From positions 1-64,000 of the forward strand of contig NZ_JANCTD010000007.1 in assembly GCF_024297185.1 (NCBI RefSeq): 64,000 bases of DNA. The letters run 5' to 3'. The position numbers and the translations under genes are program-made. Shown one piece after another: positions 1-7,904 of this stretch. Source of the DNA: Lewinella sp. JB7 (GTDB lineage: Bacteria; Bacteroidota; Bacteroidia; Chitinophagales; Saprospiraceae). Below the pieces are notes generated by a model. It saw only the letters and a list, made by a program, of their open reading frames with translations, had not been told where the DNA came from and did no database searches. Position 1 is the first letter of the stretch. Every line of letters starts with the position of its first letter.

Positions 1-111
1 CGGGTGGTGGCCAACGCGGTGAAGAACAAAATCATCGAGCGCGTCTTCGCCGTCGTGCGGCGGGGCACTACATATCAAAAAAATTATCAACCAAACTTGC
101 AAGCATCATAG
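1..111 (+). CDS. IS110-family transposase, C-terminal end (partial)
   Basis: Frame 1 is open from the first base to a TAG at 109-111 and gives 36 residues. The stretch NKIIERVFAVVRRGTTYQ resembles the conserved C-terminal end of IS110/IS116/IS902 transposases, which in Bacteroidota usually finish with an NKI(V)xRVFAVVKR-like sequence. The rest of the gene, with the DEDD catalytic domain, lies outside the window. A dispersed repeat begins 2 bp after the stop. The family call rests on a short tail and is moderately certain. Confidence 0.6.
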   Translation, partial: RVVANAVKNKIIERVFAVVRRGTTYQKNYQPNLQAS

Positions 112-112
112 A

Positions 113-358
113 AAACACGGATTGAACACGGATTTTGCTACCGCACGACTCAAGTCGAGGCGTTGCACGCCGAGCAGGCAATAGGTCGAGTGGCCTCCGG
201 TCCGAGACACGTTCACCACCGATGGGCACGGATGAAACACGGATTTCGCTACCGCACGACTCAGGCCGAGGCGTTGCACGCCGAGCAGGCAATAGGTCGA
301 GTGGCCTCCGGTCCGAGACAAGTTCACCATGGGTGAGTACGGATTAAGCACGGATGCA
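113..358 (-). repeat. Dispersed ~106-bp repeat, locus A (about two units)
   Basis: Two units read on the minus strand. They share with the arrays at 13221-13976 and 48827-49070 the blocks gaggcgttgcacgccgagca, gcctccggtccgagac and runs of cacggat spaced ten bases apart. Each unit contains the small perfect inverted repeat ggcgt-tgc-acgcc. Short ORFs run through the copies in several frames, but none is conserved as a protein. The array sits between the IS110-like tail and the 3' end of the flippase gene. Function unknown. Confidence 0.85.
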
Positions 359-386
359 GCTTCTACTCGGCGGTCATGGAGTGGGG

Positions 387-1700
387 TTACACCACCCACC
401 AATACACCACGAACAATCCGACCAGGTATAGGGCGTACCAGCGCAGATCGGCATAGGCACGCCAGCTCGTGCGAGTGCGGTAGCGAAGATAAAGTACTAG
501 ACAAAGCTCATGAAAGTAACTGGCGATCACGGTGGCCCATACGATTCCCATCAGACCGTAGTGGGGGGCCAGGGCCAGCGATAAGATGATGTTCACCAAC
601 AGTTCCAGCAACCCCCAGAGATACAGTCGCCGGGTTTCGTGGAGAGCGGTGAGCACGGTCATCGCGAATACGAGACGGCAACCGACGACCAAGAGGAAGG
701 TCCGGAAAATGGGAAGGCTGGCGGCAAAGGTCTCGGTGAAAATTAGAGTCCACCAGTAATCCGCGGAGGCGAGCAGCACGAGCGCCAGGGCGAAAACGTA
801 GTGAAACAAGCGCCGCGACTGGTCACGCAGAACCCGTAGTCCAGGCGCCCCTTCGCGGGTAATGACGGGGATCGCCACGACCGTCATCCCATTAATGAGG
901 GCGGCCAGGAAGGGCAGTTCCCGCACCCCGTAGCGGAAGATGGCGAATACCTCCTCGTCCCCGCCCGACCAGTAGTTGACGATCCAGGGGTCGACGGCCG
1001 AAACCAGGGCACCCACGGTGGCGTAGGCCATCAGCGGACGACTGAGACGCACCCAGTCCCGCACCTCATCGCTTACTTTTCCCCGTTTCGGGTCCGGTAT
1101 CGGCTTGCGGGTGACTACCAGTGCCCACAGCATGATGAGGAGGGCTTTTGCTCCCGCGAACCCCGCCAAAAATTGCAGCGCTCCCACCAGATTATGGCCC
1201 AGATACAGGGGCGTGAGCAGAGACAGCACCAGGCCCAGGGCGTTTGTCACGGCGTAGCCGGTGAGCAGGCGTACGCGCCCGGTAAGGAGCAGGGCCTGTT
1301 CGAAGCAGTAGGAAGGCCACCGGCTCAGCAGCAGGAGGAAGAAAAAATACCACCCGACGGGTTCTCCGCTTAGTTGCAGCAACTTAAAGACGGCCGAGTG
1401 AAACACCGTGGCCATTGCCAGCACTCCAACTGAGAATACCGCGGTGGTCAGGACGGCCGCGCGAGCGAAAGATGCGGTACGGGCGGGATCTGCCTGCCCC
1501 ATCTTGACGAGAAACCCCTGTAGGAGCCCGGTAGTCCAGCCGAACCCGAGCACATAGCCGATGAACAGCAGGGTTTCCCAGGCGCCGATCTGTTCGGTGG
1601 GTACGCCCAGCCGGGGAAGGGCGAGGGCGATGAAGATGTACGCCCCCTGCCGTGCGGCCTGATTGAACTGACCGGCCCGGACCAGTCCGCTAGAGGTCAA
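387..1700 (-). CDS. Polysaccharide flippase-like membrane protein (MATE/Wzx type)
   Basis: A 437-aa protein made almost entirely of hydrophobic helices (about 12-14 membrane segments) with short loops. This is the usual size and pattern of Wzx/oligosaccharide flippases, which move lipid-linked sugars across the inner membrane. I chose the TTG at 1698-1700, which overlaps the end of the upstream gene by 11 bp; no ATG lies before the first membrane segment. The overlap suggests translational coupling to the saccharopine dehydrogenase-like gene. No glycosyltransferases adjoin it, so its substrate cannot be inferred. It could equally be another member of the MOP exporter superfamily. Confidence 0.7.
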   Translation of the reverse strand: MTSSGLVRAGQFNQAARQGAYIFIALALPRLGVPTEQIGAWETLLFIGYVLGFGWTTGLLQGFLVKMGQADPARTASFARAAVLTTAVFSVGVLAMATVFHSAVFKLLQLSGEPVGWYFFFLLLLSRWPSYCFEQALLLTGRVRLLTGYAVTNALGLVLSLLTPLYLGHNLVGALQFLAGFAGAKALLIMLWALVVTRKPIPDPKRGKVSDEVRDWVRLSRPLMAYATVGALVSAVDPWIVNYWSGGDEEVFAIFRYGVRELPFLAALINGMTVVAIPVITREGAPGLRVLRDQSRRLFHYVFALALVLLASADYWWTLIFTETFAASLPIFRTFLLVVGCRLVFAMTVLTALHETRRLYLWGLLELLVNIILSLALAPHYGLMGIVWATVIASYFHELCLVLYLRYRTRTSWRAYADLRWYALYLVGLFVVYWWVV

Positions 1701-3024
1701 TCGTATGGTGGGTGAATTCCAGTCCGTAGTCCTCCATTTCCTCCAGAACGGGTTCGTAGACCTCGCGCATGGTAGGAATGTGTACCCCGGTAGTTTGGAT
1801 CTTTCCCTCGGTCATGAGTCGGACGAAGATGCCGAGGGGGAGTCCGACGAGTCGGGACATGGCGGTGTCGCGGGCATTTTCGCCCTTCATCATCAGGTTC
1901 GACACGTCGCGATGGGTGCGCCCGTTAATCTCGTAATCGATTTGGTGCTGCATCACGATGAGGTCCTTATCGTCGGCTTGTAGCTTCCAGCGGTCGAGGA
2001 GCAGATTCTCGAGGATGAGGGCGGGGGTGGCACCCTTCAGCTTGATGCGTTTCTTACGGAACAGGCCGAGCCAGACGAGACGATCCATCACTTCACCGTT
2101 CGGATCGAGTTTGAGCATCTGGGCGATACGGTCCTTCACGGAACCGGGACCGCTGGGGGCGAGGGCCTCCATGAGTTCGTGGTAGGTGATCTGGCTGCTG
2201 TCGAGGATTGGAAAATCGCCATCCGTCATGCCGATCCGGACCAGGGCGTTCCAGGCGGCGCAGAACCCCGGGTAGCGGAGGGTGCCGCGCAAGATGGTGG
2301 GAATATCCGTCAGGCCATACTGCTCACGGTAGAGGAGGCTGTCGCGATTGGCGTAGGCTTCGAACTTGCCGATGCCGTCGAGCTCGACGTTCCAGGTGTT
2401 GTTGAATAGCCGGTAGTAAGGAAGATACTTGAGCTTACCGTTTTCGAGGTACTGGGCGGTACCCTGACCGGCCAGGACGACATTGCGCGGGTTCCAGGTG
2501 AATTTATAGCCCCAGGGATTATCGTTGCTTTCGGGGGAGATCAGTCCACCGGTGAATGACCGGAAGGCCGTGACCGTGCCGCCCTTCTCGCGGATCGTGT
2601 TGATGCGTTGCATGGCCGACATGTGGTCGATACCCGGGTCGAGCCCCATTTCCCCCATGAAGATCAGTTCCCGGTCGCGGGCCTCGTCTCCGAGTCGGTA
2701 CAATTCCTGGCTGACGTAGCTGGCCGTGACGAGATGTTTTTTCAGCCGAATGCAGTCCTGAGCCACCTCGATGTGCAGGTGAGCGGGAAGCAGGGAAACG
2801 ACAATGTCGGACCGGCCGATCAGTTCCCGTCGGTCGTTGGTCTTCGTCACGTCGAGCCAGGCGGTAGTTCCCCGGGAATGACCATCCACCTTAGAGGCAG
2901 CTGCTGCCGGATCGGCATCCGCTACCGTCACGTTCCAACCGAGTCGCTCGCTGTTGTCCAGGGCGTACTTAATGAGGGCGGAGGAGGAACGGCCGGCGCC
3001 GATAATGAGGATGCGGGAGGACAT
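1690..3024 (-). CDS. Saccharopine dehydrogenase family protein
   Basis: 444 aa. The N-terminus RILIIGAGRSSSALIKYAL is a Rossmann NAD(P)-binding loop (GxGxxS). It is followed by DIVVSLLPAHLHIEVA, then LVTASYVS and MGEMGLDPGIDHM, the hallmarks of the saccharopine reductase/dehydrogenase family. Such enzymes interconvert saccharopine with glutamate and an aminoadipate semialdehyde in lysine metabolism, but many bacterial homologues have other or unknown carboxyl-amine substrates. The ATG at 3022-3024 starts directly before the Rossmann strand. It probably heads a two-gene transcript with the flippase downstream. No other lysine genes are visible nearby. Confidence 0.85.
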   Translation of the reverse strand: MSSRILIIGAGRSSSALIKYALDNSERLGWNVTVADADPAAAASKVDGHSRGTTAWLDVTKTNDRRELIGRSDIVVSLLPAHLHIEVAQDCIRLKKHLVTASYVSQELYRLGDEARDRELIFMGEMGLDPGIDHMSAMQRINTIREKGGTVTAFRSFTGGLISPESNDNPWGYKFTWNPRNVVLAGQGTAQYLENGKLKYLPYYRLFNNTWNVELDGIGKFEAYANRDSLLYREQYGLTDIPTILRGTLRYPGFCAAWNALVRIGMTDGDFPILDSSQITYHELMEALAPSGPGSVKDRIAQMLKLDPNGEVMDRLVWLGLFRKKRIKLKGATPALILENLLLDRWKLQADDKDLIVMQHQIDYEINGRTHRDVSNLMMKGENARDTAMSRLVGLPLGIFVRLMTEGKIQTTGVHIPTMREVYEPVLEEMEDYGLEFTHHTIDL

Positions 3025-3176
3025 GTGGTGGTAGTGTAGTAAATGGGTATTGTGGTCGGTAGGTAGTATAGTACCTCAGTATTACACAAACGTCTATACT
3101 CGACTATATACGTTTAAGTCACGATTAATGAATGTTACTCGACGGACTTTTGGGGGAAATTACGAACCACACGACT

Positions 3177-3569
3177 ATGCTTACCTCAGGATTCCGTGCG
3201 TGGCATGCATATCAATACGCTTTCGAGTTAGCCGCGTCAATTTTCCGACTCACGAAAACCTTTCCTAAAGATGAACAATACCGTTTGTCGGATCAAATAT
3301 GCAGATCGTCGCGTTCGGTATGTGCTAATTTAGGCGAATGCTTCGGGCGCAGAAATTACCCCAAGCACTTTCGATCAAAACTTAACGACTGCATTGCGGA
3401 AAACTACGAGACACAAGTATGGCTTGACCTAGCATTAAAGGCAGGCTACATCTCCGACGATCACTATAGTGCGTACATAACGGCATCAGAGAGGGTCGGT
3501 AAGCTGCTCTCTTACATGCGAAACACACCCGAGCAGTTCACATCAATCAAAACGGTAAGCCGGTACTGA
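3177..3569 (+). CDS. Four-helix bundle protein (S23/IVS-like)
   Basis: 130 aa from the ATG at 3177, chosen because the typical family start (FRAWHAYQYAFELA, equivalent to F-x-x-L-x-VWQ-x-A) follows at once. The motifs QICRSSRSVCANLGECFGR and YETQVWLDLALKAGYI match the family first seen as an ORF inside 23S rRNA intervening sequences and now found free-standing in many Bacteroidota. Function is unknown; members form pentameric bundles. The gene and its flanks (3050-3600) are visibly AT-richer than the neighbours and edged by GGTAG/CTACC-rich tracts, suggesting recent acquisition. Confidence 0.85.
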   Translation: MLTSGFRAWHAYQYAFELAASIFRLTKTFPKDEQYRLSDQICRSSRSVCANLGECFGRRNYPKHFRSKLNDCIAENYETQVWLDLALKAGYISDDHYSAYITASERVGKLLSYMRNTPEQFTSIKTVSRY

Positions 3570-3610
3570 TTCGACCATACGACTATAGTACCTTCCTACC
3601 ATTCTACCCC

Positions 3611-4372
3611 TTACGCTTCCTCCATTTCCTCCAAAATCGTATCGTCCACCAAAACGCGACTGCAGTGCTCGCAGGCCATGAGGCGCTTGCGCTGACTGAT
3701 CTCGAGTTGCTGCTGGGGCGGGATGGCGTTGAAGCAACCGCCGCAGGCGTTGCGCTCTACCGTGACGACGGCGAGACCGTTGCGGTAATTGCTACGGGTC
3801 TTGTCGTAAGCACGCAGAAGGCGGTCTTCGATGATCTTGCGCTGCTTGTCGGAGGCACGGCGCAGCTTCTTCTCCTCTTTCTCGGTCTTGGCGATGATGC
3901 TCTTGAGCTCTTCCTGCTTCACTTCGAGCAGTTTGAGCTTAGCGTCGCGGCGCTCCTTCGTGGCATCGAGGGTAGCCTGGCGACCTTCGAGGTCCTCGGT
4001 AGCGGTCTTGGCTTTCTTCTGGCTGAGCTGGATCTCGAGCCGCTGCATTTCGGTCTCCTTCATCAGGGCCTCGTACTCGCGGTTGTTCTTGACGTTGTTC
4101 ATCTGCTCCTCGTAGCGGGAGATGAGCATGTCGGACTCGTTAATGTTCGCGTCGTGGCGGCTGATCTCGTTGCGCAATTCATCGACGATGGCTTCCGTCC
4201 GGCTGATGCGGGTCTCGAGGCCGGCGATCTCGTCCTCGAGATCGCTGACTTCCATGGGAAGCTCGCCTTTCAGAATTTCTATCTCATCTATTTGGGAGTC
4301 AATGAGTTGCAGGCGATAGAGTTCGCGCATTTTTTCTTCAACCGTCAGTTCGGTGGGGGCAGCAGCGGCCAT
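3611..4372 (-). CDS. Coiled-coil zinc-ribbon protein (CT398/DUF164-like)
   Basis: 253 aa from the ATG at 4370-4372; the longer open frame upstream overlaps the NIF3 gene and adds no conserved sequence. Residues ~10-190 are a long charged coiled coil (repeated E, K, R, L heptads). The C-terminus is a C4 zinc ribbon with CxxC pairs at about 210/213 and 234/237 (NACGGCFNAI and ACEHCSRVLV). This is the architecture of the CT398/DUF164 family, often encoded next to NIF3-like proteins as here (28-bp gap). Proposed roles involve nucleic acid or flagellar/secretion adaptors; the function in this phylum is unknown. Confidence 0.85.
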   Translation of the reverse strand: MAAAAPTELTVEEKMRELYRLQLIDSQIDEIEILKGELPMEVSDLEDEIAGLETRISRTEAIVDELRNEISRHDANINESDMLISRYEEQMNNVKNNREYEALMKETEMQRLEIQLSQKKAKTATEDLEGRQATLDATKERRDAKLKLLEVKQEELKSIIAKTEKEEKKLRRASDKQRKIIEDRLLRAYDKTRSNYRNGLAVVTVERNACGGCFNAIPPQQQLEISQRKRLMACEHCSRVLVDDTILEEMEEA

Positions 4373-4400
4373 GCAGGATAGCTTTATAAGTGAAGGATCC

Positions 4401-5189
4401 TCAGACGAAATAGCGGACCGGATTGGTGTTCCGCTCCGTCGAAAGGACCGCAAAGGTAGTAAATTCTTTACTTAACAAGTCCGCAAGTAATTGAGTTGTA
4501 AACTGTTCGCTTTCGTAGTGTCCGATGTCGCAAATGACCAGTTCCCCGTCGGCATCGAAGAACTCGTGGTACTTATAATCGGCCGTGACGAAAGCCTGGG
4601 CCCCGGCCTGCTTAGCGTCCGGCAACAGGAACCCACCCGCGCCACCGGCCACGGCTACCGTGCGGATCGGCGTACCGAGCAGGGGGGTATGGCGAACGAC
4701 GGGCGCCTGCATCCGCTCCCGTAGGTAGGCCAGAAAATCGCGTTCGTCCAGCGGTCGGGGCAGCTCGCCCACCATGCCGGACCCAATTGTTTGTTCCTCG
4801 TTCTTAGCCCTGAGCAGGCGCAGGTCGGTAAGCCCGAGGCGCTGGGCGATCCGTTCGTTAACGCCGCGGAAGCGGACGTTGTCGAGGTTCGTGTGGATGG
4901 CATAAATGGCGATGCCGAGGCGGATGGCTTTAATCACCGTGCGTTCGACGTAGTTGGCACCGTTCAGCCGCTTGAGCCCCCGGAATACGATGGGGTGATG
5001 GGCCACCACGACGTTGCACCCGCGCGCCGCCGCCTCCTCCACGATGGCCTCCGTGCAGTCGAGGGAGGTAAGCACGCCGGTCACCTCCTCCGCCGGGTCG
5101 CCCACGATCAGCCCCGCATTGTCGTAGCTTTCCTGCAGGTGTGCGGGAGCGATGCCTTCGAGGAAATCGGTGACTTGCCGAATGGTCAT
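4401..5189 (-). CDS. NIF3-like dinuclear metal-centre protein
   Basis: 262 aa, the short form of the NIF3/YbgI family without the inserted PII-like domain. Metal-binding motifs are visible in order: VVAHHPIVFRG (HH), AIHTNLDN (H and D) and, near the end, CDIGHYESEQF (H and E). Family members assemble as toroidal hexamers with two metals per subunit; a GTP cyclohydrolase-like activity has been proposed but the general role is unsettled. The ATG at 5187-5189 is followed by the typical TIRQVTDFLEGIAP start. It lies upstream of the zinc-ribbon gene, a pairing common across bacteria. Confidence 0.92.
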   Translation of the reverse strand: MTIRQVTDFLEGIAPAHLQESYDNAGLIVGDPAEEVTGVLTSLDCTEAIVEEAAARGCNVVVAHHPIVFRGLKRLNGANYVERTVIKAIRLGIAIYAIHTNLDNVRFRGVNERIAQRLGLTDLRLLRAKNEEQTIGSGMVGELPRPLDERDFLAYLRERMQAPVVRHTPLLGTPIRTVAVAGGAGGFLLPDAKQAGAQAFVTADYKYHEFFDADGELVICDIGHYESEQFTTQLLADLLSKEFTTFAVLSTERNTNPVRYFV

Positions 5190-5229
5190 GGGGAGATGCT
5201 TTTAGAGGCGGGAACGCAGGAGCGGAAAA

Positions 5230-5715
5230 TTAACCGATGAGCTCCAGAATCTGGGTGGTCGAATGCCCTTCCAAAAAGGGAAGTACTTCCACCGTGCCCC
5301 CCCAGCTTCTTACCTCGGCGGCCCCCACGATGCCCGCTTCGGTATAGTCGCCGCCCTTCGTAAGAATGTCGGGCCGTAGGGTTTTGATCAGTTCAAGGGG
5401 TGTATCCTCTTCGAAAGCCACGACGCCATCCACGAAGAACAGGCTCGCGAGCAACTGCATCCGGGCGGCGAGGGGCATGACGGGCCGGCTATCTCCCTTC
5501 AGTCGCTTCACGCTCTCGTCGGAATTCACCCCGACGATGAGGCGCTGTCCGAGACCGGCGGCCTGCGCCAGGTACGTGAGGTGGCCGGGATGCACGAGAT
5601 CAAAAACGCCGTTGGTAAAGACCGTAGGCTGACTCCGCGTCCGCCAGCCGCAGCGGCGACGGCTCAGTTCGGTAAGGGGAAGAAGTTTGTCGTAAACGAG
5701 TTCGAGAGGCGTCAT
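5230..5715 (-). CDS. rfaE2: D-glycero-beta-D-manno-heptose 1-phosphate adenylyltransferase
   Basis: 161 aa, a stand-alone version of the C-terminal half of HldE. The nucleotidyltransferase signature is clear: FTNGVFDLVHPGHLTYL with the HxGH motif, then LIVGVNSDESVKRLKG and the end motif EGHSTTQIL. The enzyme makes ADP-heptose from heptose-1-phosphate and ATP for the LPS inner core. The separate kinase (RfaE1) is not in the window. It lies 40 bp upstream of the NIF3-like gene on the same strand and may be co-transcribed with it. Confidence 0.93.
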   Translation of the reverse strand: MTPLELVYDKLLPLTELSRRRCGWRTRSQPTVFTNGVFDLVHPGHLTYLAQAAGLGQRLIVGVNSDESVKRLKGDSRPVMPLAARMQLLASLFFVDGVVAFEEDTPLELIKTLRPDILTKGGDYTEAGIVGAAEVRSWGGTVEVLPFLEGHSTTQILELIG

Positions 5716-5806
5716 GGCGAATATTCGCTGAAAAATTCGGTTGGGCCCTTCAAGCTAGCCCTTTCGTCACGGATATTCGGACTTAGCCACCGTAGATAAC
5801 AAATAT

Positions 5807-6283
5807 TTATTTCCGCACGCCGGCCCGGTAACGCAGCCACGCATTGTACGTAAGGCGAAACGGGGTGATGGCCGCCGCTACGATGGCCCAGATGCCGAAG
5901 AAGCGGTACTCGGCATGGAGGTAACTGTCAAGCGTCTTACCCATCGATTTGTCCAGCGACCGGATGAGTACGTCGGGGCCCCGCTCGTCGAAAAAGATGA
6001 TGAAGCCGTTGAAGGCCTGCACCATGTAGAAAATCAGGGGGATGACCGCGAGGGCCAGCGCCGCCTGCAGGATCAACCGATCGCGTAACCAACTCACGCG
6101 CAACAGGAACAGGTAGCGCGTGAGGGTGACGGCCACGACCACGTATACCAGGTTGGGCACGAAGAAGGGAAACTCCGGTAGGGAATCGTAAATCGGCAGC
6201 AGTACCAGACCGGCCAGTACCAGGGTGAAGGCCCACCAGGCAAGTTCAAAAATCGCCGCGACCGATCGCTTACTTTTCGGCAA
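5807..6283 (-). CDS. Hypothetical four-helix membrane protein downstream of serA
   Basis: The convincing part begins at LPKSKRSVAAIFELAWW, so I take the TTG at 6281-6283, giving 158 aa and a 14-bp overlap with the end of serA. The open frame extends further upstream, but that part is low-complexity Ser/Pro antisense to serA sequence and is not credible. About four membrane segments are visible (WAFTLVLAGLVLLPIY, FVPNLVYVVVAVTL, LILQAALALAVIPLIFYMV, FFGIWAIVAAAITPF). I recognise no family. Overlap with serA suggests co-translation. A start at another non-ATG codon is possible. Confidence 0.65.
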   Translation of the reverse strand: MPKSKRSVAAIFELAWWAFTLVLAGLVLLPIYDSLPEFPFFVPNLVYVVVAVTLTRYLFLLRVSWLRDRLILQAALALAVIPLIFYMVQAFNGFIIFFDERGPDVLIRSLDKSMGKTLDSYLHAEYRFFGIWAIVAAAITPFRLTYNAWLRYRAGVRK

Positions 6284-7214
6284 AGTGATCGCGGATTTTT
6301 TCGAACAGCTCGACGCCGATATTGTCCTGGGCCTCGTTGGTAGCGGCACCGATATGGGGAGAGACGCTGGCGCGGGGGTGCTCCAGCAGGTCGCGGCGGG
6401 GCTGGGGCTCTCCGACGAACACGTCGAGGGCAACGCCGGCAATCTTTCCGCTATTGAGTCCTTCGAGGAGGGCGTCCTCGTTGATCACGCCGCCGCGGCT
6501 GGTGTTGGCGATGATGACGCCGTCCTTCATGCTGGCAATCTCATCGGTGTTGATGAGGTTGCCCCCGGGAACGTGAATGGTGATGTAGTCTGCCTGCTTG
6601 ATGGCCTCTTCGAGGGAGATCGTCTTGATGCGGAAGTCGAGGGTCTGACCGTCTGCGAATTCCAGCTTCACGGTGTCCTCCTCCTTGTAGGGGTCTACGG
6701 CGACCACCTTCATTCCGAGTCCGAGTCCGATGCGGGCGGCGGCCATGCCGATGCGTCCGAAACCGATTACGGCCAGGGTACGACCACGTAGTTGCCGGCC
6801 CTTGGCGTAGGCCTTCTTGAGCTTGTTGAAGTCACCGTCGGCGGCGGTCAACTCGCGGTTCGAGCGGTGGAGGAAGCGGCTCAACGCGAAGAAGTGGCCG
6901 AACACCAGTTCGGCAACGGCGTCGCTCGAGGCGGCGGGGGTATTGTAGGTAGGGATTCCCTTGCTGGCGGCGTACTCGTGGTCGATATTGTCGATGCCCA
7001 CGCCACCGCGGAGAATCGCCTTCAGGTTGGGACTGGCGTCGATCAGCTCCTTACGGACTTTGGTGGCACTGCGGACGATGATGGCGTCGAAGTTATTGAG
7101 CTCGGTCATCAGATCGTCCTGGGCGATCTTGTCGGTGACGACTTCGAAGCCGGCGTCCTGGAGAAGCTGCTTGCCGTTAGCGGCGATACCATCGTTGGCG
7201 AGAATGCGGATCAT
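6270..7214 (-). CDS. serA: D-3-phosphoglycerate dehydrogenase (short form, no ACT domain)
   Basis: 314 aa from the ATG at 7212-7214. Substrate-domain start MIRILANDGI, NAD-binding loop AVIGFGRIGMAA, and the catalytic Arg-Glu-His set in NTSRGGVINEDAL, VFVGEPQP and SPHIGAATNEA are all present. It oxidises 3-phosphoglycerate to phosphohydroxypyruvate, the first step of serine synthesis. It ends shortly after the catalytic His and lacks the regulatory ACT/ASB domains, so classical serine feedback is not expected. A TATCTTTG promoter element lies at 7236-7243, 21 bp upstream. The more upstream in-frame ATGs lie beyond that promoter and are rejected. Confidence 0.92.
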   Translation of the reverse strand: MIRILANDGIAANGKQLLQDAGFEVVTDKIAQDDLMTELNNFDAIIVRSATKVRKELIDASPNLKAILRGGVGIDNIDHEYAASKGIPTYNTPAASSDAVAELVFGHFFALSRFLHRSNRELTAADGDFNKLKKAYAKGRQLRGRTLAVIGFGRIGMAAARIGLGLGMKVVAVDPYKEEDTVKLEFADGQTLDFRIKTISLEEAIKQADYITIHVPGGNLINTDEIASMKDGVIIANTSRGGVINEDALLEGLNSGKIAGVALDVFVGEPQPRRDLLEHPRASVSPHIGAATNEAQDNIGVELFEKIRDHFAEK

Positions 7215-7235
7215 AGCGGAGTAATTTGGGGGCCG

Positions 7236-7243
7236 CAAAGATA
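7236..7243 (-). promoter_or_regulatory. -7 promoter element of serA (TATCTTTG)
   Basis: Reads TATCTTTG on the minus strand, an exact match to the Bacteroidota -7 consensus TAnnTTTG, 21 nt upstream of the serA ATG. It faces away from the cvpA promoter, making 7215-7269 a compact divergent promoter region. No clear -33 TTTG box was found at the usual distance. Confidence 0.6.
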
Positions 7244-7257
7244 ACCTACGCATCCCG

Positions 7258-7265
7258 TACCTTTG
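7258..7265 (+). promoter_or_regulatory. -7 promoter element of cvpA (TACCTTTG), 4 nt before the ATG
   Basis: TACCTTTG matches TAnnTTTG exactly and is followed by tggt and then the ATG at 7270. Because this element is centred about 7 bases before the transcription start in characterised Bacteroidota, the mRNA is expected to begin at or next to the ATG (leaderless). The identical 4-nt spacing occurs at 10999-11006 and 15027-15034. Confidence 0.6.
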
Positions 7266-7269
7266 TGGT

Positions 7270-7845
7270 ATGGTCATCGACATCGTTTGCCTCATATTTC
7301 TTGCTTACGGTTTCTGGGTGGGCTATAGCCGGGGTATTATTTCCACGGTCCTGAGCCTGGTGAGCTACGTCTTCGGAGTACTGGCCGCGATGAAGTTCGG
7401 CCCGATCGCCGGCGACATGATCTTTAACGCCTTCCCGTCGGTGACCAGCGCCGGGGCCTTCCTCATCGGGGTCGTACTGCTCTTCTTTCTGACGCTCATC
7501 CTGTTCCGGATACTGGCGCGGGGCCTGACGGGCTTTATGGAGTCGGTCAATATTAATTTCATCAACCAGGTACTCGGGGGCATCCTTTCCGGACTGTTCT
7601 TCACCTTCATTTTCTCCGGGCTCGTGTACTTCGGGGATCGCAGCAAGATCATTACCGATGAGGTGAAGGCCGACAGCATTACCTATCCCGTACTCATCCA
7701 GCTGCCGGATATCGTCATCGAGCGGGGCAAGGCTCTTTTCCCCATATTTTACGATTTCTACGAGCAGGCCGTCAACGCCATGGACCGCCTAAAGGACAAT
7801 GTAGAGCGGGGGGAGAGTGATAGTATTTTTGACTTGGAAGAGTGA
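7270..7845 (+). CDS. CvpA family membrane protein
   Basis: 191 aa with four predicted membrane segments (IDIVCLIFLAYGFWVG, ISTVLSLVSYVFGVLAAM, AGAFLIGVVLLFFLTLILF, QVLGGILSGLFFTFIFSGL) and a soluble C-terminal tail. The order and the GY(S)RG and G...G motifs match the colicin V production protein family. Bacteroidota homologues are of unclear role, often linked to envelope integrity. It is transcribed divergently from serA through the promoter at 7258-7265 and converges with holA at a shared hairpin. Confidence 0.88.
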   Translation: MVIDIVCLIFLAYGFWVGYSRGIISTVLSLVSYVFGVLAAMKFGPIAGDMIFNAFPSVTSAGAFLIGVVLLFFLTLILFRILARGLTGFMESVNINFINQVLGGILSGLFFTFIFSGLVYFGDRSKIITDEVKADSITYPVLIQLPDIVIERGKALFPIFYDFYEQAVNAMDRLKDNVERGESDSIFDLEE

Positions 7846-7854
7846 GTGGTGGGG

Positions 7855-7904
7855 TGGTAGAATGGTAATGTGGCAAACCAACCTACCACATTACCACCCT
7901 ACCA
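7855..7904. terminator. Shared hairpin between convergent cvpA and holA
   Basis: ggtaatgtgg (7864-7873) pairs perfectly with ccacattacc (7886-7895), and tggtag (7855-7860) with ctacca (7899-7904), forming a long imperfect hairpin. The end of holA (stop at 7891-7893) runs into the right arm, so the last HolA codons are encoded within the hairpin. It lacks a strong T-tract on either strand; a role as bidirectional terminator is inferred from position. Confidence 0.55.
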
